A stretch of 64,000 nt of DNA from Neoscytalidium dimidiatum (Eukaryota > Ascomycota > Dothideomycetes > Botryosphaeriales > Botryosphaeriaceae), in NCBI GenBank assembly GCA_037367355.1, contig CM074698.1, forward strand, positions 868,001-932,000, written 5' to 3'. Under the pieces are notes generated by a model. That model saw nothing but the letters and a program-made list of their open reading frames with translations, made no database searches and was not told where the DNA came from. The stretch's first letter is position 1; the number at the start of each line of letters is the position of its first letter. Both the position numbers and the translations under genes were made by a program. Below are positions 36,373-48,733 of this stretch, one piece after another.

Positions 36373-39300
36373 TCTCACCCGCCACTTTCGGCATTCTTGA
36401 GCCTCTGTTGCGATTGTAACTTTGCAATTACACCATTCATGAGGTACGACCGGATACGACTTTGCACCCTAGTTTCTACTACAGTCAGCTGCGCGCAGCT
36501 GTAACGTTCCTTGACGACACGAATTTCATTTGTATCTGGGCGGCCATCTAGACGGCTTACACGGCAGAAGAACGGCGCACCCCGGCAGAGACTTTCGCCG
36601 GTGGAGTGGGCGCGAAAGAAGGGGAGTTCGCAGAAAAAAGTTTTTGGATCACAAAAGCAGCGGTTCAAAAGTCTTGTGAGAGCGTTCTTGTTGATATTTG
36701 CGCGGATTACCCATGTCGCATCTCATTTGTCTCTACTTTGGCGTCACACTTTCTCGGCGGCTATACCCATCCTCGAACTCATATTTCAGAGTTGAAGCGA
36801 GCGCATGGTAAAGCGCAGTCACATGTTTGGGCGGGTTAGGGACACGCGTCCACGGAAGCATTGTGTCTCGTCCACCCTTTGCGAGCTTATTATGTATAAT
36901 TATTAACAGGCGGCTACTATAGATCTCCTTGCGGATACAGAGAAGCAAGATGGGACACAGTACAGAGCGGCGGATGTCGGAGGTCGCAGCACCAGCTGGG
37001 GCAACGGCATCGGCAGTATAGACAAGTCAATAGATGACGGTAGCGCGATACATACAGGCAAAAACGAAGAGACACTTTCACCACATGAGGTTTGCATCTG
37101 CTGTCACTGCTGCTGCTACCTGAAAAAGGATTGCTGCATAGACACACCACTTACGGAATGAGCTGCATGCCGGTGCCAAAGGGGGGTCCAAAGCAGGGAA
37201 AAGCCAAATTGGCTTCGTTAATCTCGTGATCGGCGATTTGTGTAACTAAGATATACTTTTTTTGACTGCCGGTAGGATTGCATTGCATTGCAGAGCGCCG
37301 CCATTGCTTGCTGCTTGCTGCTTGCTCGATTGTCTAGGCCCTTACTCCCGTCTGTGCCTTTCTCTTTCTTCTCTTTGCCTAGTCTTGGTGGGTGGGGCGG
37401 GGTGGGCTCTCTCCGCAACTCCATGGTAGTTGGTGGGGGCGAAGTGGACTGATTGTGTGGTCATATACGAGCAGATGCAAGGCATCCATTATATACCCTT
37501 TTCTTTTTCCCAGAGAGCTGGCGAACTGGTGACAGTTGCAGCTTCTCCTCCCTCACTGCCTGCTGCACTGATGCCCCCTCTCTTTCTCTTGGATGAGACC
37601 GGCATCTCACTACCATCGCTGGTGGATGGGAGTATGTACTGGCTGACCCTGGTACGGTACGTACATACAACGCATAGGCACCTCGTGGGGCTGGCTCACG
37701 CTGGCTGTTCCCCTTTCCTTTTGCTTTGCTTTGCCTTACCCACTCCTCATCCCGATCCAGCACGAGACCAAAAATATCACCTGAGAATGAGCTGTGGCCA
37801 AATGCGCCTCCGATACTTCTTGCTATCACTGACAAAAGGCGTCATGGCACTCAGCAAATGTGGTCCAAGCGCAGATCACGTCGTCATTCGCAAAAGCTTG
37901 AACGCTCGAGGGTCTCTCAAAATCAAAACACTGAAAAAAAGGCTTTCTGGAACCCTTGAAACAGAACCGAGCGGGGGAACACGTGGAAGGAGTAGGGTTT
38001 ATCCCTTGTTTCTCGCCCTGTGTGTGATCCGCGTGAACATCGAGGGCTCAGAAGGCTGAGTCAATTCCGTTTCAAACAGGGGGGTGTACAGGGAAAAAAG
38101 AAGGATTGTAAGGTTATTCGTGGCTCTCTTCCCCTTGTTGGTGTAGGATGGGGGTTTGCATACTTTGCTTGAAGGGCGACGATGACGCCAGTCGCGTGCG
38201 CAGGTGATGCGCAGGCCGACGGTAACTTCTGATGCATGCCCGACCCAAGGTGGGCTGAAATGCCGGTTTGTTTCATGCTTACTTCTGCAGCTTTTTTGCT
38301 TTTTTCATGTGGCGTGAACTCCTTCTGCTCTCGACTCTGGCTAAGCACTTCCGTGGGCCTTCGCGACGATGCCTCGGGCCCGGCGGAGGCGTTGCTCAGT
38401 CTTCAGTTTTCCTACCTTGCTGGATGATCGCGGTACACGTTTGCCGGCAGGCAAGATAGGCCAAGGCAAAGGGTTCAGCCTCTCTTTTCAGCCTCCTCCT
38501 CTTCCCCTCTCTCCTTCCTTATTCCTGTGCCCAACGGCTCCTCCAATTTCCTGACCTTTCTTGTCCAAGAACACACCCAGCCGGAAGCCTCTCCGCCAAA
38601 TTCGGTCGTCTTTGGGTCAGGCACAGAGCTAACCCACCGTACCCACAAATTCTTTTCTTTCGGTCCCACGGCCAGACGACCGAGTCCGTTTGTGGCGGGG
38701 TCGGTTTTCAACGACACCACGCGACAGCGGGGAGCTGCCCGGCCCACCACAATCCTTCCGCGCTTGCTTTCGGCCCTTTCGAACAACACGCGACTTTAAG
38801 CCGCAGGGGCTGAGAACAAACGGACGGATCCTCGAAAGAAGGGTAGAGACTCGGCTCAACCCGAAACGTGGCAAGAAAAAGCGTGCCGCGTAGGAGGGAT
38901 ATGACGCATTGACCAGGCGTTCACGATTCAGAAATTTTCCTCCGTTTCGATTGACGTCATCGTGGAAGGAATGGAAAGCAGGGTTGTCTGGGAAGTTCGC
39001 TTCCGACGGTCCTTTTCCTGAGCCCCGGGTTCTGGGCTCTTTGGTGGGTGTTCGGCGGTTTGGTGGCCTTGCGGCTGAAGTTGCGGATTAAGGTGGTTCT
39101 GCGGATTTGCGGACCGCCGGCGTGGGATGGTGGTGGGGCGGAGGTGGAGAGGAGAGGTGAACAAACAGTACAGCCGAAGAAGCCACGCGCGGAGGCGTTC
39201 GTTCCTTGGTTCTGCTGGTGTTAGCGATGTCTCTCGCAGCAGGCCTTGTTTCGTCTCGTCTCGAGATGCTGACGAGACGTGGTGGGCCCGGCCGCGGCTG

Positions 39301-42207
39301 GGATTCGCGTGATCACGTTTCTCCCTTTCTCACCTATCTTTCAGGCTTCCTGTCGTCTGTCAACCCTTCGGTCGGAAATACTGACTTCTTTGCTTCTTTC
39401 GCCTTTTTGTATGTTTCAGCCGTTACGACGTTGCATCGTCTTCCGCCGTCGACCGGAAGAGCTCGGGGACGTGATTGGCTTTTCTTCAGCTGGACGGGTG
39501 GTGAAGAGAATGAGTGGAGCAGACGCTTCGGAACCACAGTCTCAGTCTGCTACAACATTTCCATCCTTTTTCCCTTTCTTCGCAAGTCCCCCCAGAAGAA
39601 GAAGAGGCAGAAAAAGAAAGCACACTTCCGTTCAGAGGAGGTTGGGCTGAGAGCGCCACATCATGTACAACGCCGATTCCAGTCAGCAGATAATTCCGGG
39701 CCAGAGCTGCGGTGGCTGGCCCGCTGGCCGGTTGGCATACTCACAGTACCGGTGAGCAAACTGCTTCCTCTGAATGAGTGGGAGAGAGACACTTGACAGA
39801 CACTCTCCCCCGAGCTCACGTGGGAGCGGACAAGGCCGGTACCCGCCAATACTCGCACGAACCGGCCCTGCCTCAATTTCTGCCTCTTTGTACATACCTA
39901 TAGTACGACGCGGCATATAGGTGAATCCCGGCCTATCTGGTTAGGTACTCAGCCACCTCTTTTCCTCACGCTCTTGGAACCGCCGTGGCGGTATCAAAGC
40001 AGGTCGACTTGCTGCTGTCACTGATACTACTCTTGATGCAGTGTCGCGCTCGCCCTATACTTGGTAAGTCTTTGTCACACCTGAAATCCACACATGCGAT
40101 GACGGGGTGAGCGGGGGCATTTCTGTGGCAATGTGGTACTTTGTACCAGCGACGTACACGATCTGATCCGCGGTAAACGAAGGACTCGCAGGCTTGTATG
40201 GATATCCGGCGGGGCCGGCCGATTCATCCTGTAGCGTGCGCGAATGGTTCCAGACCGTTAATGCTGCACTGTTATGTATCTGCTGATGTATCTGAGATGA
40301 GAGGCAGGCCGAGTGCGCGCCGTTGGATCGAGTTAGTGCTGAGGCATGCCTGATCCTCCAGGAATGTGTGTACGTGCGAGCGCGCACGCGCGCATCCTGG
40401 CAGACGAGGCCTGCTTCGATCTGGCCCGCATTCGGTCCGCATCCTTCCGCTTGATTCTTGTTTACCGGCGTTGCGGTTGAGCCGCTGCCGGTCGGGGGAA
40501 GCATGATGCTCGGCTAGCCGGTATGTCGTACATACGGAAACACGAGAAGGATTTTTGTGCGCCCTGTTTTGCGCAGTGTCTTGTGTCGTGCGCTGGTGAC
40601 AGAGGCATGGGGTTGATGTGTTGAAGTAGATAAAATCACTGTCTTCCAGGAGTGCGGTGCGGGGTTGGCTAGCGGCTAACTGCAGCTGGGAGTGTAGAGA
40701 TGTGGTAGGCTGAATCACTTTCATGGATATCCTGCACTCTCCTGGGAAAACTGCGCAGGGATGGTAAGTCTCGTCTGCTCTGTTAGCTGCTATCAAACTT
40801 GACTTTCTAGAATCATTCTTCCGTTACGCTCTAAACTGGGTGTGCTTGTAAAGTCTGTTCCGGCCGCTTTCGCGTATCTAATACGTCGGTGATCATTTTT
40901 CACCATATCTTTTTTTTTCAAACTACAAAACGAAGTTGAAGCTACAAATAGTCCATTTCAATTTCAACTGAACTACCCGAGCCTCTTTTAGCTCCATGCG
41001 ACAGCAGTACCTACGAGATTTCTCCACAACCTCTGTCTTCCACTACTTGCCCTCCCTGAGCATCAACATTTGCCCTATATTTAACAGATAGCTCCATCGT
41101 TCTTGCTGTGTCATTTCTCCATTAAACCTTCTACGAATTGATTAATCCCTGAAGAAACCCACCAGTCTCGCCGACCCTTGAGTCAGAGTCTAAACCATTC
41201 TTCGGTAGTACTTCCATGATTTTTCGTCCTCGTAAAAGGCAGCTGCATGTACAATACTGCCACATCTCCCATAACCAGCATTAGTATACGTGTCTCAGAT
41301 GAAAGATAGCTCAACCAATTGTTGAAATCCGTGACTGAGGCAGTTTAAAGCGTAGTTTCAGACTTGCTATCGCGAGCACATACGTCTACCCCGGCGTTAA
41401 GTAACCTCACTTTTTCTTTTCATATTATTTCTAGCTAGTAGTGTAGATAATAATATGACTACACTGGCATAATTATTAATTATGGCTCGACGGTCAATGG
41501 ATTATTGCATCATTGGCATTGATCTATCCCGGAGACTGAATGTCCCCACCAGAGGCATGTAGTCACTCATGTTGTCGGCACTGACGTCCGCGCCTCTAGA
41601 AAATAAGTAAGCAAATGCCTTATTGTGGTAAGTGTAGACTCTGAAATTGAGTTGTGTCTCCTAATTTGAGTTATTTAGTGATTGTCTGGTAGGTGCTATC
41701 TAGTCTGGGAGTACTAGTGCAGGCTGCGGAGAATGAAAGCGCGGACGGGGTCGCGAATGTGCTGAGAATTTTTTTGGGAGAGATAGATAGAGAGCCTTTG
41801 ACGTAGCCTTAATTTCTCACGATGATTAAGTAGCTGGTCATAGCTTTTGGGGTTAACGGAGGAAGTTCAGAAATCATGCAGAGCGGTGTGACAACCACAT
41901 GCTTACTTTAATGCTGGCTCTACGTTCGGCACCACTCCACATTCGAAGTCATCTTCGAAATCCTTGCACCGCCAAGCAAATGGCGCACACGGGCTTATAG
42001 CAGCTGTCTGGGGGTGGATTTCATCTGAATCCATACTTCAGCTGTCCATAGAATGATCCCGAGCTATTGCAAGAACCGGTCTCTCACTGAAAATTCGTCA
42101 TACCATAACTAAAGTAATTAATAGTAACTTCATACATGTACAAATCAATATTTATCAAATTTTATCAACAAGCTTAATCAGGAAAATTAATGCTATCATC
42201 CAGCCCT
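36373..42207. other. 5.8-kb gene-free region on the left of the gene cluster
   Basis: No gene could be supported. Composition shifts within the region: mixed up to about 40.8 kb, then clearly AT-rich from about 40.8 to 42.2 kb with many TATTAT- and TTAATT-like stretches up to the end of the first cluster gene. CTTGCTG repeats lie near 37305-37325. No transposase or reverse-transcriptase motif was seen. Confidence 0.5.
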
Positions 42208-44046
42208 TTATTTCACACGTACCCACAATTTCCCTCCCTTCGGCACTGCAAGGGCTCCTCTCTCTACAAGCACCATGTCATCATCTGTCATACCGCGTGT
42301 CAGCTCAAATCTCTCAAACTTCCGGACCAAGGCAGCTGTCCCTCGGAGTAAATGCATCCACGCCAAACCCCGCCCAATGCATCTGTTACAACGTCAGAAT
42401 CGCAGCCCACAGCAAGGGAACGGCGGTCTTACCCTCGCTGACCAGCCGAGAATGGCACGAACGCTCGTGCCATAGATTCCTTCTGCGCGGCATCCACAAC
42501 CAGCCATCGTTCCGGATTGAACACGTCGGGGTCCTTGAAGACTTCCGGGGCGCGGTGGACGGAGTACGGCTGGGCAGAGACAACGGTCTGGCACAAGCGC
42601 GTCAATAGTCTCATGTATCGGAGGTGATGATTCTGCGCTTTCCAACGCATAGGACTTACCCTGGAGGTAAAGGCACGTTCTCAAGTGCGAAACCTTCGGG
42701 AGGAACGACGCGCGGCATGGGCGCGGGAGCGGGCGGGTAGACGCGAAGAGTCTCTTTGATGACGGCGTCGAGGTACGGTAAAGCTGACAGATCAGAGATT
42801 GTGTAGTCTACAGGGAGCGCCTTCAGCTCTTCGCGCAGCTTTCTCTGCACGTCTGGGTGGCGGATTAGAAGCCAGAGCACGTATGTCAGGGTGATGGCGG
42901 AGCTTTCCGATCCGGCGACACTGCGGAAGGTATCAGTTGGACTATCCGGCAGGGTTTGGTGGTCGGAGAAGATGCTGACATGAAGCCGTGGCCAGCCAGA
43001 GCGATGTTCCATTGAGTGTACGGTGCCTTTGGTTGTCCGGTCTCGGGGTCAAGATATGCCCGCAAGATCGAAGTTGTATTTCCGCCAGCTGCCAGGAACT
43101 CGTGTACTCGCGCCTGTGCATAATCAAAGAGACGTCCCAGGCCAAGTTTCGCTTCCCGCAGTCTCTTGGACGGGAGGAAGGGTATGATCGGCACTAGCCA
43201 TGAGAACGTATTTTGCTTCATCATGTTAAGCGAGAGCCAAAGACTGAGGCAAGGCACTTACCAGTCCGATGAGCGTGAAGGCATTATTAAAGTCAATGAC
43301 GTACTGATGGTCATGCCCAGACTCAAGTTGGTTAAAAGACTGGTTAAATGCAACGTCACCAACAGCATCGATCATTAAATATTTGCTTGCAACCCAGTCG
43401 TTAGTAAGGTTAATCCCGCGTCGTAAGTGTGGTACTCACAAGTAAACGAACATGTCCAGTTCTCTAAGCTCCTCCATTTTAGAGAGCAGGGTTTGAAGCT
43501 GTTTGTCGAAATGAATCTCATACTGCCGTATGGCCGAGGTAGAGAGAAAGACTTGAAGATCCTTGCGTTCACTCAACGATTGTCGATGATCAACGTAATT
43601 AAATAGCCCTGAGAACTTCTCTCCCACCCCTGGTTGGATCGAAGTGTAGAAGCTCGCTTTCAGAAATCTGGAACATTTCGATACATAGACGTGTTGAAAG
43701 GTTTCGGGCGAACAAAAGGAGAGTTCATTTGGCCCGATGCGCACAACTGGACCATGACGACGATGGAGCTCGTCAATGACCCTGAACCGATCGCCTGCGT
43801 GAGGAGCTCAGTATTCAGATATATCCTGCTCCCAGGCGACTTAATTGACATACGCTTGATCTGATGCCATGTTTGCCACCAGGAGCTGAATGCGGCGAGT
43901 TTGGGCCCGGGAAATCGGCTGAGCGGTGAGAAGAAGATTTGCCATGCAATATAGAAGACTTTATGCAAGATGGTCACAAGGGCAAATGATGAGACAACAT
44001 AGAGGAGAGTTTTGCTTGACCTTTGCGCGTCCCAAGAGCAATTCAT
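42208..44046 (-). CDS. Cytochrome P450 monooxygenase (P450-1)
   Basis: Seven minus-strand exons: 44046-43854, 43794-43440, 43385-43262, 43215-42980, 42920-42660, 42609-42433 and 42382-42208; 506 residues. It starts with a membrane anchor ([25 protein letters not shown]), then [24 protein letters not shown], the I-helix oxygen motif [10 protein letters not shown] (about 303), ETLR (about 360), FNPERW and the heme loop FSAGQRGCIG (about 442-451), and ends [25 protein letters not shown]. It is a microsomal, NADPH-P450-reductase-dependent oxygenase of the fungal class often annotated as benzoate or pisatin hydroxylase; the substrate is unknown. Odd point: the intron after LPPG only keeps frame with the acceptor at 42610, which inserts about seven residues (LLTRLCQ) before TVVSAQ. 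First gene of the cluster, divergent from the FAD monooxygenase. Confidence 0.88.
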
Positions 44047-44366
44047 GACTGAACTTTAATTTTTAAAGTGGCACTTGCGTTATAGGGGTATTAGTCTAAC
44101 GCAGGATTGGCCATTCCCTTTTGTTACTGATGAGAGCCGAGCCCTCCTATCCGCAGTGGCGCTGGTCTGCGTCTGGGTGGGGGTGGGGGCGCGAGGCCGG
44201 GCCGAGGGTGGGCATGGGCTGAAGCGCGCTTCCGTGCTGTGACCATGTGGATACTACTCTCCCGAAATTGGATTTTAACCGAGCTCACGGCCAATGGCTG
44301 TACGTAGAGCTACTAAAGCGCTGGTGAAGTATGTACAGTTATCTTGTCTTAATCAAAGTGGGTAAC
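44047..44366. promoter_or_regulatory. Divergent promoter of P450-1 and FAD monooxygenase with tandem GTGGGG sites
   Basis: 320 bp between opposing ATGs. At 44177-44188 lies GTGGGGGTGGGG, two adjoining matches to the CreA/Mig1 consensus SYGGRG. The same 12-mer, in the reverse orientation, precedes the alcohol dehydrogenase. The distance is 131 bp to the P450 start and 179 bp to the monooxygenase start. Confidence 0.55.
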
Positions 44367-45772
44367 ATGGAGATCAACAAGAACTACCGTGCGCAAAACC
44401 CATCCGATTCGCGCCTGCGGGTTCTCATCGTCGGGGCTGGCCTTGCTGGTCTGGCGGCAGCCGCGTTACTGCGAGAGGACCATGATGTCGTTATATTGGA
44501 GAGTTCAACCGACAATTCTGAGATCGGAGCAGCTATCACACTATCAGCTAACGGAACGAGAGTGCTTCGGCGTAGCCTTAGTCGAGCTGGCTTCTCAAGG
44601 GAGATGGCCGGATATGTAGAAGCCAAACTCGCAAGTGCCATCACATCAAGCGTTAGATAAAGCTAATATCGAATGTAGTTCACCGAGCAGGACGCGACGA
44701 ATCTTTCAATCCTCGTGAAGAAGGATATCGCAACCATCGAGAACATTTACGGCGAACCATGGTGGTACTTTAGCCGCTATGATGTTCATAGCGAGCTGAA
44801 AAGGGTCGCACTTTCGCCCGATGGCCTCGGAAACCCTGCTCAACTTCGGCTAGGTGCCAAGGTCGTCGAGGTAAACTTGGCACAGAATACCGTCCTTTGT
44901 GCCAACCGAGACAGCTACGATGCCGACGTTATTATTGGTGCTGACGGTATCCGATCAGTATCTGCAGCAGCTATCCATGGGGAGACGACACCGGTGCCCT
45001 CTGGGTTCTCTGCCTATCGTTATCTAATCCCAAGTCATGTTGTCGCAAACGATCCGGAAACAGCGCACTTCACAGACACACCGAAGGTTATGATGCTGAT
45101 TGGTTCCGACCACCGCATTGTCCTGTATCCTTGTTCAAGCGGAAGTTCCATCAACCTTGTGTGCATCTTTCCAGATACAGATGCACGGCTGCAGAATTCT
45201 CAATGGAGGACCTCCGCTCCCGTGTTAGATATGGTAGATGAGTTCAAGGGATTCCATCCGAGCGTATCCAAGATGCTGGGTTACGCTACACATACAGGCG
45301 TTTGGCAGCTGCGGGACAAAGATCCCCTAGACCGCCTTGTGTCCGGAAGGCTGGTCCTAGTTGGAGATGCCGCCCATGCCATGTTGCCGCGTAAGTTTCA
45401 GCATCGATCTCAGCAACCGCATATGCTTACAGGAAAACAGACCAGGGGCAGGGCGCCTGCCAAGCAATCGAGGATGCTGAAGCTCTGCGCATCCTCCTCC
45501 ACGCAGCGAAAAGGGCTGATGTCGACGCTCGCTTACAGATCTTTGAACGGCTACGGCTCGAACGCATCAGCACAATTCAGCGAAATAGCAGGGCGCTGGG
45601 ACCAAAGCTGGCGTCAAACAACACCGTGGCTGCTCATGTCAGCACGCAGTCAATGTCGGACTACAACTGGCGATATGACATCACGAAGGGCGCGATAGGC
45701 ATGTTGGCAGAAGCTGGCGGGCCGTATGTTGCTGCTGATGAGGATACTGGCGAGCTGCGCTGGACGCAGTAA
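44367..45772 (+). CDS. FAD-dependent aromatic hydroxylase (salicylate hydroxylase-like)
   Basis: Exons 44367-44630, 44679-45390 and 45441-45772; 435 residues. Class A flavoprotein monooxygenases use NAD(P)H, FAD and O2 to hydroxylate phenolic rings. The FAD-binding GAGLAGL is at residues 23-29, the ADG motif in DADVIIGADGIRS, and the second FAD motif in RLVLVGDAAHAMLP. The splice then gives HQGQGACQAIEDAEAL, exactly the family pattern. The first intron most simply uses a GC donor (GCAAGT at 44631); a weak GT donor at 44616 would remove five residues and also keep frame. Substrate could be salicylate, 3-hydroxybenzoate or similar (inference from the neighbours). ATG 44367 was preferred to the upstream in-frame ATG at 44331 because it is closer to the conserved N-terminus. 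Confidence 0.9.
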
Positions 45773-45867
45773 TGTCGTTACGTATGCGCCATAGTCTGAA
45801 ATTAACAGGAATTGACCGAGTACTTTTTTGAATTCCCCGCAATGCGCACGTACCCTCACGCCGGTGA

Positions 45868-45873
45868 CCCCAC
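45868..45873. promoter_or_regulatory. Single CCCCAC site upstream of the regulator gene
   Basis: One match to the CreA-type hexamer about 80 bp before the start codon at 45950. On its own such a match is weak. Confidence 0.3.
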
Positions 45874-45949
45874 ATTTCCGCGCCCCTTAAAGTTTAAACC
45901 CCCTCGTCGAGTTCTCCTGTGTGGCGTTTACTGTTGAACTCAGATAGTC

Positions 45950-48654
45950 ATGCCCTCAACAAGATCCAGATCCGTGTTCCGCTGCTCTCATTGCGAAAAG
46001 CCATATTCCCGCCGAGAGCACCTCGCTCGACATCAAAGATCATGTAATACTGCATCTGCCTTCCCTGCCATGGTCCATGTGCTTACCTTCACCACAGACG
46101 AAAATCACAGAACTTTCAGGTGCTCTCAGTGCCACCAACAATTCAATCGCCGGTAGATTTGTCGACTTCGTACGATGCGATAGCGCCGAACTGAAACTTT
46201 ACCGCAGAGATCTCCTCCAACGTCACCTGTCAAGGCACGATTCCAGGACAAGGTGTTCTGTCCGAAGTGACGAGAATACATACACGGTGAATATTCGCGA
46301 AAGTTCACGCGTGTCTGGCATCTGCAACTGACCTTTGTCGAGACACTAGATGACTCTGGTGCTGTCCATTCTAGCGTGGCAAGCCCCTCCGGGACAATCG
46401 CCCAATCAGCCGTTGCCATTAACGCTGGCAAACAGCAAAGTGATCGTCGTTCTTCACAGTCGCAAATTATGTACACAGCCGACAATGAACAGACATTCCC
46501 TGCTGGGTACACCTCTCAGTCTGGAGTCCAGCATTTCGACATGAGCAAACACTTTGATCTTGGCCTCACTCCCATGGACTGGACGATACCGGGCCTGGCT
46601 TTCCCTTTCCGACATCCGTCGTTACCCTCCACATGCTCCAGTCTTAGCAGCAAGCCACCAAAACCCTCGCCCTGGTAAGGCTCCGTTACCATTGTGCAGC
46701 TGACGGGCTCACTCATGAATTATTAGGTCGTACTACCCACCACCGGAACATCATAGTTTCAGCGGCTTCGAGAATATATCTATCGATGAGCAAAGAGTAT
46801 CTCTTCCTGGCTCATGCAGCAACCGTGGCCTGGAATTTATCAGCAACACTAGCCGAGATGACATGTTCCGCATTGCCCTCGGAACAAGTCATTCGAAGAT
46901 GCCGCCATCGACGCTGCCTTCCGTCAACATGGTGCGCTTTCTCGTTAGCTTGTCTCTGAGCGCCGAGGCTGTCAGGATCGATGCAAGAATCCGCCCTTGC
47001 GAAGAGGCAGTCAAGAATGTCTGTACGGAGCTTCTGTTGTCATTGATGGTGGTTGGGTCCTTGCACTCACCAGACCCGGACTTGTGGGCATTGGGTCTTG
47101 CACTTCAGGAACTCGCCCGGCTTGCAATTGCTTTTAGGGTAAGCATAAAGTCCCTGCTACTGCTTGGCCTTATCTCATATCCCTTTCAAGTTCGAGAATG
47201 ACAACAGTACGACTCGAGACGTAGAGCTCCTCACGGCATTTATGATGGTCATTGAAGCTGGGCTTTGGAGTGGGATTGAACGAAAAATGGAAATTGGACG
47301 GGCATTTGTGCAAACACCGTACACAGTGAGGTCTACATCTTTCCTGGTGAACACGCAAATTGATTCCTCGTAGCTCATAGAGCAGACCGGCGCCTTCAGC
47401 CGACATGCGTACACAGCGTCATGGTCAGATACATTCGACACACCAGAAGAGCTTGAGCAAAGCTGAGAATCATGGGTCAAAGAAGAGTCTCTGAAGCGGT
47501 AACTTTTCCGGTCAATCATTATGCCGTACCTCACAGTAACGATTTGAAAAAGCTTGCAATCCACGCCTTCATACACGATTCCAGGGCCTCCTTGACCTTC
47601 TTCCAGAACCCGGTCATTTCTCGCGCAAAATTAAGATTTCCCGCACCCAGTCCACGAAATCTCTGGACTGCTAAAGGCCCAGAAGATTGGGCTCGTATGT
47701 CATCAGAAATTAGCAATGAGGCGTCCAATCAGACGATCTTACTAGCTGAGTTTCTTTCTGACCTAAAAGGTTTATTCATTCAGCGTGACACTATTGACTT
47801 CCAGCTCTGCAGCCTTGTTGCTCTGCATGCAGCTGCGAATGAAATATTGTATCTCAAACAGGAATTATCTCTCCTCGAGGCCGTTGAGAGATGTAGCCTG
47901 GAAAAATACAACTCCTTGGAGAGACGGCACGAGTCTATGTAGGTCTTTGATATCCAGTGGAACGTTGATGACCATAATCACTTATGGTGGCAGTTATGAT
48001 GAACTCCAGGGTTTCCGGCGGATGTGCGCGCAGAATGTGCTCGCATCCGACGCCTGCGAAATAACATTCATGGCGGAGTACCTCATGATGGTCATGCACG
48101 TGCCTGTGGGAGATATTCAACGGCTTGCGTGCGAATCAGACACCGACGAAACGGACGAACTTTACAAGGTTGTAATGAATTGGTCCAAGGCCCGGAAGAC
48201 AAGAATCGCTATCTACCATGCAGGCCAAGTATTACATCTCGCTGCCACCTTTCCTGAAAGGCAACTTCGGGATTTCTACGCCATCTGTTGCTACCATGCC
48301 GCCTTGACTCTATGGGCGTCCGGCCTGTTCTACTACGCGAGCGAATCGGAGACCTCTGCCGCTTGTTCAATTGATGAAAAGCGTAATGTTCCGCTAAATG
48401 GGGAACGAGATGAGAATACTCAGCAGTTTATTTTATCCGGCAACGGGGTGCCAGGTATCGTCGAGACAGTCAACAATCCGAGCTCGAGAAACGTTGGCGA
48501 AATGTTTATTCCTTTGCACAGCACGGAAATGGTATTGTCCATAGCTGCTGGTACGCTAGAAGCGAACTACAGCGTTCCCCTCGGCAACTCGCCATTATTG
48601 GTGAAGGGGCTTACCAGCTTTATCCGCGACATGAGTAGAAATCGTTCAAGGTAA
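45950..48654 (+). CDS. C2H2 zinc-finger transcription factor of the cluster (possible internal stop)
   Basis: Nine proposed exons: 45950-46043, 46098-46152, 46208-46286, 46343-46674, 46727-47138, 47191-47325, 47374-47498, 47537-47938 and 47994-48654; 764 codons. Two N-terminal C2H2 fingers (FRCSHCEKPYSRREHLARH and FRCSQCHQQFNRRDLLQRH) are each completed only after splicing. The rest matches the fungal transcription-factor middle region: KEESLKR, AIHAFIHDSRASLTFF, LRFPAPSPRNLW, MVMHVPVGDIQRLA and YHAGQVLHLAA. Oddities: codon 47464-47466 is TGA where the family would read a tryptophan before ESWVKEESLKR; I found no canonical splice that avoids it, and the following intron is only 38 nt. The gene may be damaged or my model locally wrong. 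It is probably the pathway regulator. It ends 79 bp from the convergent alcohol dehydrogenase. Confidence 0.65.
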
Positions 48655-48733
48655 GACATGTAGCAGTTTTCAATGATGACCCTTTCATACTAGCTAAAGA
48701 AAAAATGAGCTGTCCTAATGATGTATCCACATC

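Noticed and set aside
40800..42207. AT-rich block as an RIP-mutated transposon
   Set aside because: No terminal repeats, no residual transposon frames; AT-richness alone is not enough.
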